This document shows, one piece after another, positions 23,612 to 33,086 of a stretch of DNA of 64,000 nucleotides. Below the pieces are notes generated by a model. It saw only the letters and a list, made by a program, of their open reading frames with translations, was not told the DNA's origin and made no database searches. Numbering within the stretch: position 1 is the stretch's first letter; the number at the start of each line of letters is the position of its first letter. The position numbers and the translations under genes were made by a program. The DNA lies in assembly GCF_003020125.1 (NCBI RefSeq), contig NZ_PYFW01000002.1, positions 549,501 through 613,500 of the forward strand, written 5' to 3'. This DNA is from Bradyrhizobium sp. MOS003 (GTDB lineage Bacteria; Pseudomonadota; Alphaproteobacteria; Rhizobiales; Xanthobacteraceae).

Positions 23612-25762
23612 ATGGCGATCCGTCTGGGGCTTGGCCGTTTGGGCCGTTTTCTGCCGCGCTTCAAACTGCCGAACTGGGGCGTGCGTGGCAGCCTGTTCAC
23701 GGCCTTCGCAGTGATCGCAGGCATGGGCCTCGTGATCGCGGCCGGCGCCGGCCTGGCGCTGCAGAATCTCGGCGGACGGATGACCGATCTCAGCGGGCGG
23801 GACATTCCGCGCCTCACCGCCAGCCTGCAATTGTCGGCATTGAGCGCGAGCCTCGCGGCCCAGGGGCCGGCCCTGCTCGCGGCGCAGAACGAGGAAGCCC
23901 TGAACGAGCGCACCAAGAAGCTGAAGGAGCTGCAGGAGCAGACCCAGCAAAAGCTCACCGAGATCATCCAGCTCGGCGGTGACAAGACCGTCGTCGCCGG
24001 CCTCAGCGAAACGATGAAGAGCATCAACGAGGCGGCCCAGAGCCTGGCCAAGGCCGCCCGCGAACGGCTGGACATTGCCGCCCTTCACGACAAGCAATAT
24101 GACGCGCTACGCAACGCGCAAGGCGCTTTCGTCGGCGCGGCCAGCCCGGCCATGCTGGACGCCCAGACCCGGGTCAATGCCATTCTCGGCTCGGCCGACC
24201 TGTCCGCCGCGGACGCCAGCGACGCCGCGCAGACCGTCGGCCAGCTCGGCAACGTCGTCGCCAGCGGCAATCTCGCCGCCGCCGACATGAGCGCGGCGCT
24301 GTCGGCCAACACCAGCGACAAGCTCGACGACATCCAGAAGGGATTCAAGACGGCCCAGGGCCGCCTGCGCTCCAACCTCGATCTGCTGCCAGATAATCAG
24401 GGCAACAAGATGCTGCGCGAGACGGCGGAGAAGCTGCTCGCGCTCGGCACCGGCAAGACCGGCGTGTTCAATCTGCGCGAGAAGGAGCTCGACTCCATCG
24501 ACTACGGCCAGACCATCCTGGACGAGACCCGCAAGCTCAATGTCGGCCTCGGCATCAGCGTTCAGCAGCTCGTCGACGCCGTGCAGAAGGAGACCAACGC
24601 CTCGACCTCCCAGGCGCAGCAGGAGACTTCGCTCGCGACGACCGTGATGCTGGCGCTGGGGGCCTTGATGCTGGTCGGCTCGGCGCTGTTCGTCTGGCTC
24701 TATGTCGGCCGCAACATCCTGCGCCGCATCCGTGAGCTTCAGCATGCCATGCAGCTGCTCTCGGCCGGCGACCTCGACACCGAGATCGTCCGCTCCCGGC
24801 AGAACGACGAGATCGGCGTGATGAAGGAAACGCTGACCGTGTTCCGCGACAGCATGATCGAAGCTAGGGCGCTCGCCGCCGAACAGGACAAGGACCGGAT
24901 CGCCAAGGCGGAGCGGGCCGCGCGCATGGAAGCCAGGATCGCCGAATTCGAAAACACGGTGCGCTCGGCGCTCGACAATCTGGCGCAGTCGGCCAATTCG
25001 ATGCAGTCGACCGCGCAGAGCATGTCGACCACCGCCGACCAGTCCAACGCACTGGTCAACGCGGTCGCCTCAGCCGCCGAGGAGACCTCGGTCAACGTGC
25101 AGACCGTATCATCGGGCACCGAGCAGCTGTCGTCCTCGATCGAGGAGATCAGCAAGCAGGTCGTGACCTCGGCCGCGATCGCCAAGAAGGCGGTCGACGA
25201 GGCCGGCGCGACCGACGCCACGGTGCAGAGCCTCGCTGACAGCGCGAGCCGCATCAGTGTCGTGGTCGACCTGATCCAGACCATCGCCTCGCAGACCAAT
25301 CTGCTCGCGCTCAACGCCACCATCGAGGCGGCGCGTGCGGGCGAGGCCGGCCGCGGCTTCGCTGTGGTCGCCTCCGAGGTGAAGAGCCTGGCGAGCCAGA
25401 CCGCCAAGGCGACGGAGGAGATCCGCGCCCAGATCGCCAGCATGCAGGACATCACGACGTCGGCTGTCGGCGCCATCCAGGGCATCGGCCGGATCATCGG
25501 CGAGATCGACGACGTGACCACGACCATCGCGGCTGCGGTCGAGGAGCAGGGCGCCGCCACCCGCGAAATCGCGCGCAACATCCAGCACGCGGCCGGCGGC
25601 ACCAGCGAAGTCTCCAGCAACATCGTCGGCGTCTCCACCGCATCCGCCGAAGCCGGTGCCGCGGCAAACGAAGTGCTGGGCGCATCCGATGCGCTCCGGC
25701 GCGAAGCCGACATGCTGCGCGGAGAGATCGACGCGTTCCTCAACAACATGCGGGCGGCGTAA
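23612..25762 (+). CDS. Methyl-accepting chemotaxis protein
   Basis: 716 residues. The first membrane helix (about 30-55) and second (about 342-362) bracket a large periplasmic, helical sensing domain rich in Ala and Lys. A HAMP domain follows ([21 protein letters not shown]) and then the signalling domain with the conserved hairpin tip [22 protein letters not shown]. It should control CheA kinase in flagellar chemotaxis. The start at 23612 is preferred because GGGGGAA lies seven bases before it; in-frame ATGs at 23510 and 23594 are weaker. There are no chemotaxis genes adjacent, so it is an orphan receptor. Confidence 0.9.
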   Translation: MAIRLGLGRLGRFLPRFKLPNWGVRGSLFTAFAVIAGMGLVIAAGAGLALQNLGGRMTDLSGRDIPRLTASLQLSALSASLAAQGPALLAAQNEEALNERTKKLKELQEQTQQKLTEIIQLGGDKTVVAGLSETMKSINEAAQSLAKAARERLDIAALHDKQYDALRNAQGAFVGAASPAMLDAQTRVNAILGSADLSAADASDAAQTVGQLGNVVASGNLAAADMSAALSANTSDKLDDIQKGFKTAQGRLRSNLDLLPDNQGNKMLRETAEKLLALGTGKTGVFNLREKELDSIDYGQTILDETRKLNVGLGISVQQLVDAVQKETNASTSQAQQETSLATTVMLALGALMLVGSALFVWLYVGRNILRRIRELQHAMQLLSAGDLDTEIVRSRQNDEIGVMKETLTVFRDSMIEARALAAEQDKDRIAKAERAARMEARIAEFENTVRSALDNLAQSANSMQSTAQSMSTTADQSNALVNAVASAAEETSVNVQTVSSGTEQLSSSIEEISKQVVTSAAIAKKAVDEAGATDATVQSLADSASRISVVVDLIQTIASQTNLLALNATIEAARAGEAGRGFAVVASEVKSLASQTAKATEEIRAQIASMQDITTSAVGAIQGIGRIIGEIDDVTTTIAAAVEEQGAATREIARNIQHAAGGTSEVSSNIVGVSTASAEAGAAANEVLGASDALRREADMLRGEIDAFLNNMRAA

Positions 25763-25788
25763 GGACGCCGGCAGCACGGAGGCTGCGC

Positions 25789-25927
25789 TCCCTCTCCCGC
25801 TTGCGGGGGAGGGCCGGGGTGGGGGTGCCTCCGCATTGGGATTACCTGAGACACACCGAAATTGTCCCCGCGGGGAGAGACACCCACCCGGCGCTACGCG
25901 CCGACCTCCCCCGCAAGCGGGAGAGGT
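25789..25927. repeat. Paired palindromic repeats (CCCGCTTGCGGG family)
   Basis: CTCCCTCTCCCGCTTGCGGG begins the left element and an inverted copy, CCCCGCAAGCGGGAGAGGTG, closes the right one. Between them are GGGGTGGGGGTG and CACCCACCC arms and a GGCGCTACGCGCC palindrome. The same cores occur at 17.7 and 32.9 kb. Confidence 0.8.
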
Positions 25928-26053
25928 GACCGAGTTCGGGGCACGACTGTCCCACACCACGGAAAAACGCTGCCCGGAATGACCGCCATGCGCAGACCGC
26001 GGCCCGCCCTTTTTCGGCTGGCGCCCCGGTCGCGCTGGGTTTAAGCCGGTAGC

Positions 26054-27127
26054 ATGAACGCGAAAACCGACACCGCGCAGTCCTCCGCCCCATCTTCGGC
26101 TGAGGCCCTGCGCTATCCCTGGGAACAGCACCCCGGCCACGACGAGGTCGTCGAGGTCAGGCCCGGCGTGTTGTGGGCGCGGCTGAAGCTGCCGTTCCGC
26201 CTCAACCACGTGAACATCTACTTGCTCGCCGACGGCGACGGCTATGCGATGGTCGACACCGGCTTCGGCAACGAGGAGACGATCGAGGCCTGGACCAAGC
26301 TGTTCGATGGACCGCTGAAGGGCGTCCACATCACGCGCCTGATCGTCACCCATTCCCACCCCGACCATGTCGGGCTTGCGGGCTGGGTGGTCGAGCGCTT
26401 CAACTGCCCGCTGGTGATGTCGCAGGTCGAATATCTGCAATCGGTCTATCACCAGAACCGCGGCACCGAGGAGCGGAAGGAAGCACAGCGACAGTTCTTC
26501 CGCCGCCACGGCATGGACGAGTCGCTGACGGAGAAGCTGCTCGGCCGCGGCCAGGATTATCTCAAGCGCGTCTCGGTGCTGCCGCCCTCCTACCGCCGCA
26601 TCTCGCATGGCGACGAGGTCGTTATCGGCACGCGCCGCTTCAAGGTGATCACCGGCGGCGGCCACGCGCTCGACCAGGTGATGTTGTATTGCGCCGACGA
26701 CAAGCTGTTTCTCTCCGCCGACCAGGTGCTGAGCAAGATCTCGCCCAATGTCAGCGTCTGGGCAGTCGAGCCCGACCAGAACTCGCTCGGCGAATATCTG
26801 GCATCGCTGGCGAGCCTCACCACGACGCTGCCCTATGACGTGCTGGTGCTCCCCGGCCACGGCGTGCCGTTCTACGGATTGAAGACCCGCATCAAGCAAC
26901 TCGCCGACCACCATGAAGAGCGCTGCCGCCTGATCGCGGAAGCCTGCCGCGAGGTGCCGCAGACCTCGCGCGCCCTGGTGCCCGTCGTGTTCAACAAGCA
27001 CGTGCTCGACGAGCACCAGATGGGCTTTGCCGCCGGCGAACTCGTCGCCCACGTCAACTACATGATCGTCGAGGGACGGCTGACGGCGGAGACGAAGGAC
27101 GGCGTGCTGCAGTTCAGGACGACCTAG
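26054..27127 (+). CDS. Metallo-beta-lactamase-fold hydrolase
   Basis: 357 residues. The metal-binding motif THSHPDH gives His100, His102, Asp104 and His105. Further ligands are the His of GGGHALDQ (about 200) and the later LPGHG motif near residue 276. A substrate-binding C-terminal helical region of about 80 residues follows. It is cytosolic, with no signal peptide. The family includes glyoxalase II, lactonases and thioesterases, and this one cannot be assigned further. A palindromic repeat follows, which is the shared end with the converging TRAP/aroQ operon. Confidence 0.85.
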   Translation: MNAKTDTAQSSAPSSAEALRYPWEQHPGHDEVVEVRPGVLWARLKLPFRLNHVNIYLLADGDGYAMVDTGFGNEETIEAWTKLFDGPLKGVHITRLIVTHSHPDHVGLAGWVVERFNCPLVMSQVEYLQSVYHQNRGTEERKEAQRQFFRRHGMDESLTEKLLGRGQDYLKRVSVLPPSYRRISHGDEVVIGTRRFKVITGGGHALDQVMLYCADDKLFLSADQVLSKISPNVSVWAVEPDQNSLGEYLASLASLTTTLPYDVLVLPGHGVPFYGLKTRIKQLADHHEERCRLIAEACREVPQTSRALVPVVFNKHVLDEHQMGFAAGELVAHVNYMIVEGRLTAETKDGVLQFRTT

Positions 27128-27131
27128 ACAT

Positions 27132-27221
27132 TGTCGTCATGGCCGGGCTTGTCCCGGCCATCCCCGTTCTCCAAGGCGGAAACGATGTCGTGGATGGCCG
27201 GGACAAGCCCGGGGGTGACGA
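27132..27221. repeat. Palindromic repeat (GGCCGGGCTTGTCCCGGCC family)
   Basis: The left arm (27132-27163) contains ATGGCCGGGCTTGTCCCGG and the right arm (27191-27221) contains its inverse, GGCCGGGACAAGCCCG. They surround a 28-base spacer. It lies between converging genes and may end transcription from both sides. Confidence 0.8.
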
Positions 27222-27239
27222 GCTTACGCCGGCATCGCC

Positions 27240-27671
27240 TCACTTCATGTTCGCAATCGCGTGCAGCGCGGCGATGTAGCCGAACGGGCCCAGCCCGCAG
27301 ATCACCCCCGTCGCCACGAACGAGATCTTGGAGTGGCGGTGATATTCGTCGCGGGCGTGGATGTTGGAGATGTGGACTTCCAGCACCGGACCTTCGAACG
27401 TCTTGATCGCATCCATGATCGCGACCGAGGTGAAGGAAAAGCCGGCCGGATTGATGATGATGGCATCGGCGTCCTGCCGCGCCGACTGGATCAGGTCGAC
27501 CAGCACGCCTTCATGGTTGGACTGGTGAAAGGCGAGCTTGACGCCGAGCCTGGCCGCCACGTCCTCGCAGCTCGCATTGACCTCCGCGAGCGTCGTGGTG
27601 CCGTAGATGTGCGGCTCGCGGATGCCGAGCATGTTGAGGTTGGGACCGTTGAGGATCATCACGCGCTTCAT
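27240..27671 (-). CDS. aroQ: Type II 3-dehydroquinate dehydratase
   Basis: 143 residues, the usual size. It removes water from 3-dehydroquinate to give 3-dehydroshikimate. Visible motifs are LNGPNLNMLGIREPHIYG with the catalytic Tyr23, FHQSNHEG, IINPAGFSFTSVA, and VHISNIHARDEYHRHS with the catalytic His. It is the last gene of a TRAP-transporter operon, 17 bases after the large permease. That placement suggests a catabolic role, for example use of imported quinate or dehydroquinate, rather than only aromatic amino acid synthesis; this is an inference. Confidence 0.92.
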   Translation of the reverse strand: MKRVMILNGPNLNMLGIREPHIYGTTTLAEVNASCEDVAARLGVKLAFHQSNHEGVLVDLIQSARQDADAIIINPAGFSFTSVAIMDAIKTFEGPVLEVHISNIHARDEYHRHSKISFVATGVICGLGPFGYIAALHAIANMK

Positions 27672-27688
27672 GGAAGGTCCTTCAGGGG

Positions 27689-28969
27689 TTAGCCACCGAA
27701 CCACTTTGCCGGTCCGGTGACGAGAACGGGAAACAGCGTCAGCAACGCTAGCACGGCCAGCTGCGCGATCATGAACGGCCAGACGCCGCGGATCAGATCG
27801 TCCATCGACACCCGGGAGACGCCGGCCACCACGTTGAGCACGACACCGACCGGCGGCGTGATCAGGCCGATGGCGTTGTTGATGATGAAGAGCACGCCGA
27901 AATAGACGGGGTCGATACCGGCCTGCTTGACGATCGGCATCAGGATCGGTGTCAGGATCAGGATGGTCGGCGTCATGTCCAGCGCAGTGCCGACGATGAC
28001 GACGATGATCATCAGCACGATCGTGAGGAGCATCTGATTGCCCGCGAACGGCTTTGTCAGCGCCACGATCTGGTCCGAGATTTCGGCGACCGTGATCAGC
28101 CAGGACGACACCAGTGCGGCGGCGACCAGGAACATCACCACGGCCGTGGTCTTCGCAGTCGAGACCAGCAGCGCCGGAAGCTGCGACGGCTTCAGCTCGC
28201 GATAGACGCCCATCGCCACGACGAGCGCATAGACCGCGACGACGACGGCGGCTTCCGTCGGCGTGAAGATGCCGAAGCGCAGGCCGAAGATGATGATCAT
28301 GGGCAGCATCAGGGCCCAGAAGCCGTCGATCAGGGCGCGCCAGATCTCGGCGATGCTCTTGCGCGGCAGCCGCGCCGGGTTCTCCTTGCGCACCACCCAC
28401 CACCAGGCGAAGCAGAGGCCGACACCGAGCAGCAGGCCCGGCACGATGCCGGCGAGAAAAAGTTTCGAGATCGAAACGTTGGCGGCGACGCCGAAGATCA
28501 CGAAGCCGATCGAGGGCGGAATGACAGGCGCGATGATCCCGCCGGCAGCGACCAGGCCAGCCGCACTGGCGCGATTGTGGCCGGCGGCGGCCATCATCGG
28601 CACCAGCAGCGAGCCGAGCGCCGCGGCATCCGCGACCGCCGATCCCGACAGCGACGCCAGGATGCAGGATGTCAGGATCGCGACATAGCCGAGCCCGCCG
28701 CGGAAATGCCCGACCAGCGCGATCGCAAAGTTGAGAATGCGCCGCGCGAGGCCACCGGTGTTCATGATCTCGCCGGCGAGGATGAAAAACGGCACCGCCA
28801 TCAGCGGAAAGGAATCGACGCCGTTGATGACGTTCTGCGCGATGATCTGGGAGTCGAACATCGCGAGATAGGTCATCAGCGCGATGCCGCAGATGATCAG
28901 CGCGAACGCGATCGGCATGCCGATCGCCATGGCGCCCAGCAGCGAGAAGGTGAAGACGGCGACGGTCAT
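27689..28969 (-). CDS. TRAP transporter large permease (DctM)
   Basis: 426 residues with about twelve membrane segments, the ion-coupled transport subunit of a tripartite ATP-independent periplasmic transporter. Family features include GVDSFPLMAVPFFILAGEIM near residue 50 and GLITPPVGVVLNVVAGVS towards the end. Its start overlaps the small permease stop by four bases (ATGA). Confidence 0.93.
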   Translation of the reverse strand: MTVAVFTFSLLGAMAIGMPIAFALIICGIALMTYLAMFDSQIIAQNVINGVDSFPLMAVPFFILAGEIMNTGGLARRILNFAIALVGHFRGGLGYVAILTSCILASLSGSAVADAAALGSLLVPMMAAAGHNRASAAGLVAAGGIIAPVIPPSIGFVIFGVAANVSISKLFLAGIVPGLLLGVGLCFAWWWVVRKENPARLPRKSIAEIWRALIDGFWALMLPMIIIFGLRFGIFTPTEAAVVVAVYALVVAMGVYRELKPSQLPALLVSTAKTTAVVMFLVAAALVSSWLITVAEISDQIVALTKPFAGNQMLLTIVLMIIVVIVGTALDMTPTILILTPILMPIVKQAGIDPVYFGVLFIINNAIGLITPPVGVVLNVVAGVSRVSMDDLIRGVWPFMIAQLAVLALLTLFPVLVTGPAKWFGG

Positions 28970-29514
28970 CGCTGGAACTTCCCGCCGGCGGCATCAGGAG
29001 AGTGCGGGGGCTCCTCGGATTCGCTGATGGCGATGAGTTCGGCGTCCGCGATCTGTCCGGTTGCGAGGCGGTAGAGCTCGTGGACGATGATCACGCAGGA
29101 GGCGGCGCCGAACACGATGCCGGCGGCATAAAACAGTCCGACGGAGAGGCCCGAAGCCGGGGCCACCGTGTCCCAGTTCAGCACCGTCTGCTTCCACGAT
29201 CCCTCCGTCAGCAGCACCGAGGCGAAGAGCATCAAGGCGTGGCTGAGGCCGTAGCAGGCTTTGCGCCCGAGCGGCGGCAACACCTTGACGAGGGTGTCGA
29301 CGCCGAGATGGGCGTGCTCCTTCATGCCGACGATCGCGCCCAGAAACACCATCCAGACGAACAGCCAGCGCGACAGCTCTTCCGAAATGGCGATGCCGGA
29401 ATTGAAGCCGTAGCGCAGCACCACGTTGCCGAACACCAGTACCACCATCGCGGCAAGCAGCACGGCGATGACCGCACGCAGCAGCCAGAAACAGGTGTCG
29501 ACGATCGCTGTCAT
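28966..29514 (-). CDS. TRAP transporter small permease (DctQ)
   Basis: 182 residues with four membrane helices. The DctQ pattern RYGFNSGIAISEELSRWLFV (about 36-55) and the conserved KEHAHLGVDTL loop are present. It pairs with DctM to form the membrane complex. The ATG at 29514 is chosen because an upstream extension would overlap the binding-protein stop region. Confidence 0.9.
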   Translation of the reverse strand: MTAIVDTCFWLLRAVIAVLLAAMVVLVFGNVVLRYGFNSGIAISEELSRWLFVWMVFLGAIVGMKEHAHLGVDTLVKVLPPLGRKACYGLSHALMLFASVLLTEGSWKQTVLNWDTVAPASGLSVGLFYAAGIVFGAASCVIIVHELYRLATGQIADAELIAISESEEPPHSPDAAGGKFQR

Positions 29515-29533
29515 GATATCCGGCTCGCCGCGC

Positions 29534-30562
29534 TCAGGGTTTGAGCGCATGCACGCGGTCGAGCTCGCCGTTGAACAGCTTGACGAGTGCGGGGTCGTAA
29601 TCGGCGGAGAACTTTTCCGCGATCGGCTTCGTCTTCACGCGCATGCGGTCAAGCTCGGCCGGCGCAATCTCGTTGATCTCCATGCCCTTGGCCCTGAGCT
29701 CGTTGATCGCGGCCTTGGCCTGCTCGCGGCTGACCTTGCGCTGATAGTCGCGCGCCTCGATCGCGGCATCCTGCAGGATCTTCTGCTCGTCGGGCGACAG
29801 CCCGTCCCAGAACTTCTTGCTGACCAGAATGATGTTGGTCGAATAGGTGTGGTTGGTGACGCTGAGATATTTCTGCACTTCGAAGAACTTGTTCGACAGG
29901 ATCACCGAGAACGGATTCTCCTGGCCGTCGACGGTGCGGGTCTCCAGCGCGCTGTAGAGCTCGGAAAAGCTCATCGGCACCGGGTTGGCGTTGAAGGCCT
30001 TGAAGGTCTCCAGATAAACCGGGTTCGGGATCACGCGGATCTTGATGCCGTCGAGATCCTCGCCCTTGGTGATTGGCCGCCGACTGTTGGTGACGTTGCG
30101 GAAGCCCAGATCCCAATAGGCGAGACCGACCAGCCCCTTCTCCGGCAGTTTCGCCAGCAGCGCCGCACCGAGCGGACCGTCGAGCAGCGCGTCGGCCTGC
30201 TGCGGGGTCGAGACGATGAAGGGGAAGTCGATCAGTCCGTAATCCTTGACGATGCCGACCAGCGACGTCGTCGCCGGTGACTGCATCTCCTGGGTGCCGG
30301 CGCGTAGCGCCGACTGTTGCTGCATCTCGCTGCCGAGTTGGTTGGCCGGATATTCCTTCACCTTGATCTTGCCGCCGCTCTTGGCCGCGACGATCTCCGC
30401 GAATTTCTGCACGCCTTTGCTGACGGGATGATCAGTGTTGTTGAGGTGCCCCCAGCGAATGGTGCGCTCCTGGATGGCCTGCGCCGACGCCGGGCCCATC
30501 GCGCCCAAGGCAACCGCGCCGATCGCCGCCACCCAGATCAGACCTTTGAACCGAACAGGCAT
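29534..30562 (-). CDS. TRAP transporter substrate-binding protein (DctP)
   Basis: 342 residues with a signal peptide ending ASA-Q near residue 27. The DctP-family motifs are WGHLNNTDHPVSKGVQKFAE and GEDLDGIKIRVIPNPVY, whose Arg normally grips the ligand carboxylate. The substrate is therefore probably an organic acid. It is the first gene of the operon dctP-dctQ-dctM-aroQ and is divergent from a GntR regulator. The ATG at 30562 begins the signal peptide; the open frame upstream runs into the AT-rich promoter. Confidence 0.92.
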   Translation of the reverse strand: MPVRFKGLIWVAAIGAVALGAMGPASAQAIQERTIRWGHLNNTDHPVSKGVQKFAEIVAAKSGGKIKVKEYPANQLGSEMQQQSALRAGTQEMQSPATTSLVGIVKDYGLIDFPFIVSTPQQADALLDGPLGAALLAKLPEKGLVGLAYWDLGFRNVTNSRRPITKGEDLDGIKIRVIPNPVYLETFKAFNANPVPMSFSELYSALETRTVDGQENPFSVILSNKFFEVQKYLSVTNHTYSTNIILVSKKFWDGLSPDEQKILQDAAIEARDYQRKVSREQAKAAINELRAKGMEINEIAPAELDRMRVKTKPIAEKFSADYDPALVKLFNGELDRVHALKP

Positions 30563-30720
30563 CGCGCCCTCCCCTGATGATCTCATTTTTGTGGGCGCGA
30601 ACGTCTTATAGGACGAATTATAAATCAACCTATATTTTGCATTTCGTATGAGAAAAAAAGAAACGCTTGATAAAGCTGCCAAATTTGTCAAAACGCACGT
30701 CCCAAACGCTAGGATGAGGC

Positions 30721-31452
30721 ATGGACATCCTTCCCGACACGACGGCCGAGACCGTAGGCGACAGCGCCTACCGCCGCATCCGCACCGACTTGATCTTCGG
30801 CAAGCTGACGCCGGGTCAGAAGCTCAAGCTCGAGCGGATGAGCAGCGCCTATGGCACCAGCATCTCGACGCTCCGCGAGACGCTGAACCGGCTGTGCTCG
30901 GAGGGTTTCGTCGTCGCCGAAGGCCAGCGCGGTTTCGAGGTCGCACCGATCTCGGCGGCGGAATTCCAGGAGATCGCCGAGCTGCGCGAGCTGCTCGAAG
31001 GCCACATGATCGAGAAATCCTTCGCGGCCGGCGATCTCGACTGGGAGGCCCACATCGTCTCTGCCCATCACAAGCTCGCGGCGATGGAGCGGATGCTGCT
31101 GTCGGGCGAGCGATCAGACGCCGAGAGCTGGAAACAGTGCGATTTCCAGTTTCACCGGGCGCTCGTCGCGGCCTGCGGCTCCAAGGTGCTGCTCGACGCG
31201 CATGCCGCGGTCTACGACCGCTATCTGCGCTACCAGATGATCGCCGTCGTGTTTCGCGGCGAGATGGCCGCTGCCGAACATCGTGAGCTCAAGGAGCTGG
31301 CGCTGAATCGCGACGCCAAAGGCGCGAACAAGGTGCTGCACACCCACATCCATGATTGCGTGACGCATGCCTTGCGCAATTCCGACTGGCTGAAGCCGAT
31401 CAAGCCCAGGGACACGCAGCGCGAACCGCGCAAGAAGGCCAAGGCCGGCTGA
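30721..31452 (+). CDS. GntR-family regulator (FCD type)
   Basis: 243 residues. An N-terminal winged helix (about 13-82: AYRRIRTDLIFGKLTPGQKL and STLRETLNRLCSEGFV) is followed by an all-helical FCD ligand domain with metal-ligand histidines in FHRALVAACGS and the late HTHIHDCV. Such regulators usually sense the organic acid handled by the adjacent operon, here the TRAP transporter and dehydroquinase. The 158-base intergenic region is AT-rich and must hold both promoters. No certain operator was identified. Confidence 0.88.
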   Translation: MDILPDTTAETVGDSAYRRIRTDLIFGKLTPGQKLKLERMSSAYGTSISTLRETLNRLCSEGFVVAEGQRGFEVAPISAAEFQEIAELRELLEGHMIEKSFAAGDLDWEAHIVSAHHKLAAMERMLLSGERSDAESWKQCDFQFHRALVAACGSKVLLDAHAAVYDRYLRYQMIAVVFRGEMAAAEHRELKELALNRDAKGANKVLHTHIHDCVTHALRNSDWLKPIKPRDTQREPRKKAKAG

Positions 31453-31511
31453 ACGGCCACGAAACCGGCGCTCCGTGCATGGTGCGGAGCAGCATCAAAT
31501 CTCGAGTGAAC

Positions 31512-31525
31512 TTGATCGGGATCAA
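31512..31525 (+). promoter_or_regulatory. FNR/FixK-type box upstream of hemA
   Basis: TTGATCGGGATCAA matches TTGAT-N4-ATCAA exactly, about 140 bases before the hemA ATG. Between it and the gene are two small stem-loops (31544-31564 and 31563-31582). FixK2 is the FNR-type activator for low oxygen in Bradyrhizobium, and oxygen control of hemA there has been reported. Confidence 0.7.
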
Positions 31526-31659
31526 CTTTCAAATCGCACGATAGGGCATTTTGCCCAAATGCCCCACACCACCAAGTGTGGGATAGCGCATAGACATTGG
31601 AGCTGGAAAAGCTCTAAGAAGATGCGGCCCCATGGCCAGGTTCCGTTGCAGGTTTGCCG

Positions 31660-32889
31660 ATGGATTACAACCAGTTCTTCGATTCCGCTCTCGATCGTCT
31701 CCACGCTGAACGACGCTACCGCGTGTTCGCCGACCTGGAGCGCAGGGCCGGCCGATTCCCGCACGCGGTCTGGCACTCGCCCAGAGGCCAGAGCGACGTC
31801 GTCATCTGGTGCTCAAACGATTATCTGGGCATGGGCCAGCACCCGAAGGTGGTCGGCGCCATGGTCGAGACCGCGACGCGCGTCGGGACCGGTGCCGGCG
31901 GCACCCGCAACATCGCCGGCACGCATCATCCGCTGGTCCAGCTCGAAGCCGAGCTCGCCGATCTCCACGGCAAGGAAGCCGCGCTGCTGTTCACCTCGGG
32001 CTATGTCTCGAACCAGACCGGCATCCCGACCATCGCAAAACTCCTTCCGAACTGCCTCATCCTCTCGGACGAACTCAACCACAATTCGATGATCGAAGGC
32101 ATCCGCCAGTCCGGCTGCGAGCGGGTCGTGTTCCACCACAACGATGTTGCGCATCTGGAAGAGTTGTTGAAGGCGGCCGATCCGAAGCGGCCGAAGCTGA
32201 TCGTCTGCGAGAGCCTCTATTCCATGGACGGCGACGTCGCTCCGCTCGCCAGGATCTGCGATCTCGCCGAGAAGTACGACGCAATGACCTATGTCGACGA
32301 GGTCCACGCGGTCGGCATGTATGGCCCGCGCGGCGGCGGCATCGCCGAGCGTGACGGCGTCATGCATCGCATCGACATTCTCGAAGGCACGCTGGCGAAA
32401 GCGTTCGGCTGCCTCGGCGGCTACATCGCTGCCAACGGCCAGATCATCGACGCCGTGCGCTCCTATGCGCCGGGCTTCATCTTCACCACCGCGCTGCCGC
32501 CGGCGATCTGTTCGGCCGCGACCGCCGCGATCAAGCATTTGAAGACCTCGAACTGGGAGCGCGAGCGCCACCAGGACCGTGCCGCCCGCGTCAAGGCGAT
32601 CCTCAACGCCGCCGGCCTGCCTGTGATGTCGAGCGACACCCACATCGTGCCGCTGTTCATCGGCGATGCCGAGAAGTGCAAGCAGGCGTCCGACCTGCTG
32701 CTCGAGCAGCATGGCATCTACATCCAGCCGATCAACTATCCGACGGTAGCCAAGGGCAGCGAGCGGCTGCGCATCACGCCCTCGCCCTATCATGACGATG
32801 GCCTGATCGATCAGCTCGCCGAAGCCCTTCTGCAAGTGTGGGAGCGCCTCGACCTGCCGCTGCAGCAAAAATCGATGGCGGCGGAGTAG
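31660..32889 (+). CDS. hemA: 5-aminolevulinate synthase
   Basis: 409 residues, the full length of bradyrhizobial HemA. It condenses glycine and succinyl-CoA to 5-aminolevulinate, the first step of heme synthesis in alphaproteobacteria. The pyridoxal-phosphate lysine is Lys247 in [14 protein letters not shown]. Other family blocks are [33 protein letters not shown] and [16 protein letters not shown]. The ATG at 31660 gives the family N-terminus [14 protein letters not shown]. The upstream FNR/FixK box suggests induction at low oxygen, as needed for heme-rich respiration. Confidence 0.97.
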   Translation: MDYNQFFDSALDRLHAERRYRVFADLERRAGRFPHAVWHSPRGQSDVVIWCSNDYLGMGQHPKVVGAMVETATRVGTGAGGTRNIAGTHHPLVQLEAELADLHGKEAALLFTSGYVSNQTGIPTIAKLLPNCLILSDELNHNSMIEGIRQSGCERVVFHHNDVAHLEELLKAADPKRPKLIVCESLYSMDGDVAPLARICDLAEKYDAMTYVDEVHAVGMYGPRGGGIAERDGVMHRIDILEGTLAKAFGCLGGYIAANGQIIDAVRSYAPGFIFTTALPPAICSAATAAIKHLKTSNWERERHQDRAARVKAILNAAGLPVMSSDTHIVPLFIGDAEKCKQASDLLLEQHGIYIQPINYPTVAKGSERLRITPSPYHDDGLIDQLAEALLQVWERLDLPLQQKSMAAE

Positions 32890-32902
32890 GCTTTCCTTCG
32901 CC

Positions 32903-32952
32903 TGTCCCCGCTTGCGGGGAGAGGCCGGATCGCATCGTCAGATGTGATCGGG
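32903..32952. repeat. Partial CCCGCTTGCGGG-family repeat
   Basis: CCCCGCTTGCGGGG followed by AGAGGCCGGATCGCATCG, with a short GATCGCATC/GATGTGATC inverted pair. It resembles half of the elements at 17.7 and 25.8 kb. It lies in the 150-base gap between hemA and the hybrid kinase. Confidence 0.55.
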
Positions 32953-33086
32953 GCTGGCAGCTCCGCGGCTTAACGACATCTCCAGTTCCTCCCATTTCGC
33001 TGTCGCCTCGCGCGGCCCAACGCGCTAGATTTGCAGCGAAAATGAGCTCGGGCGCGGTCGGCGCCCAGGGAGAAGCGCACCTCGCC

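Noticed and set aside
27672..28994. N-terminal extension of aroQ through the whole TRAP permease gene
   Set aside because: The extended frame is the out-of-frame shadow of dctM. AroQ has a standard length and start at 27671.
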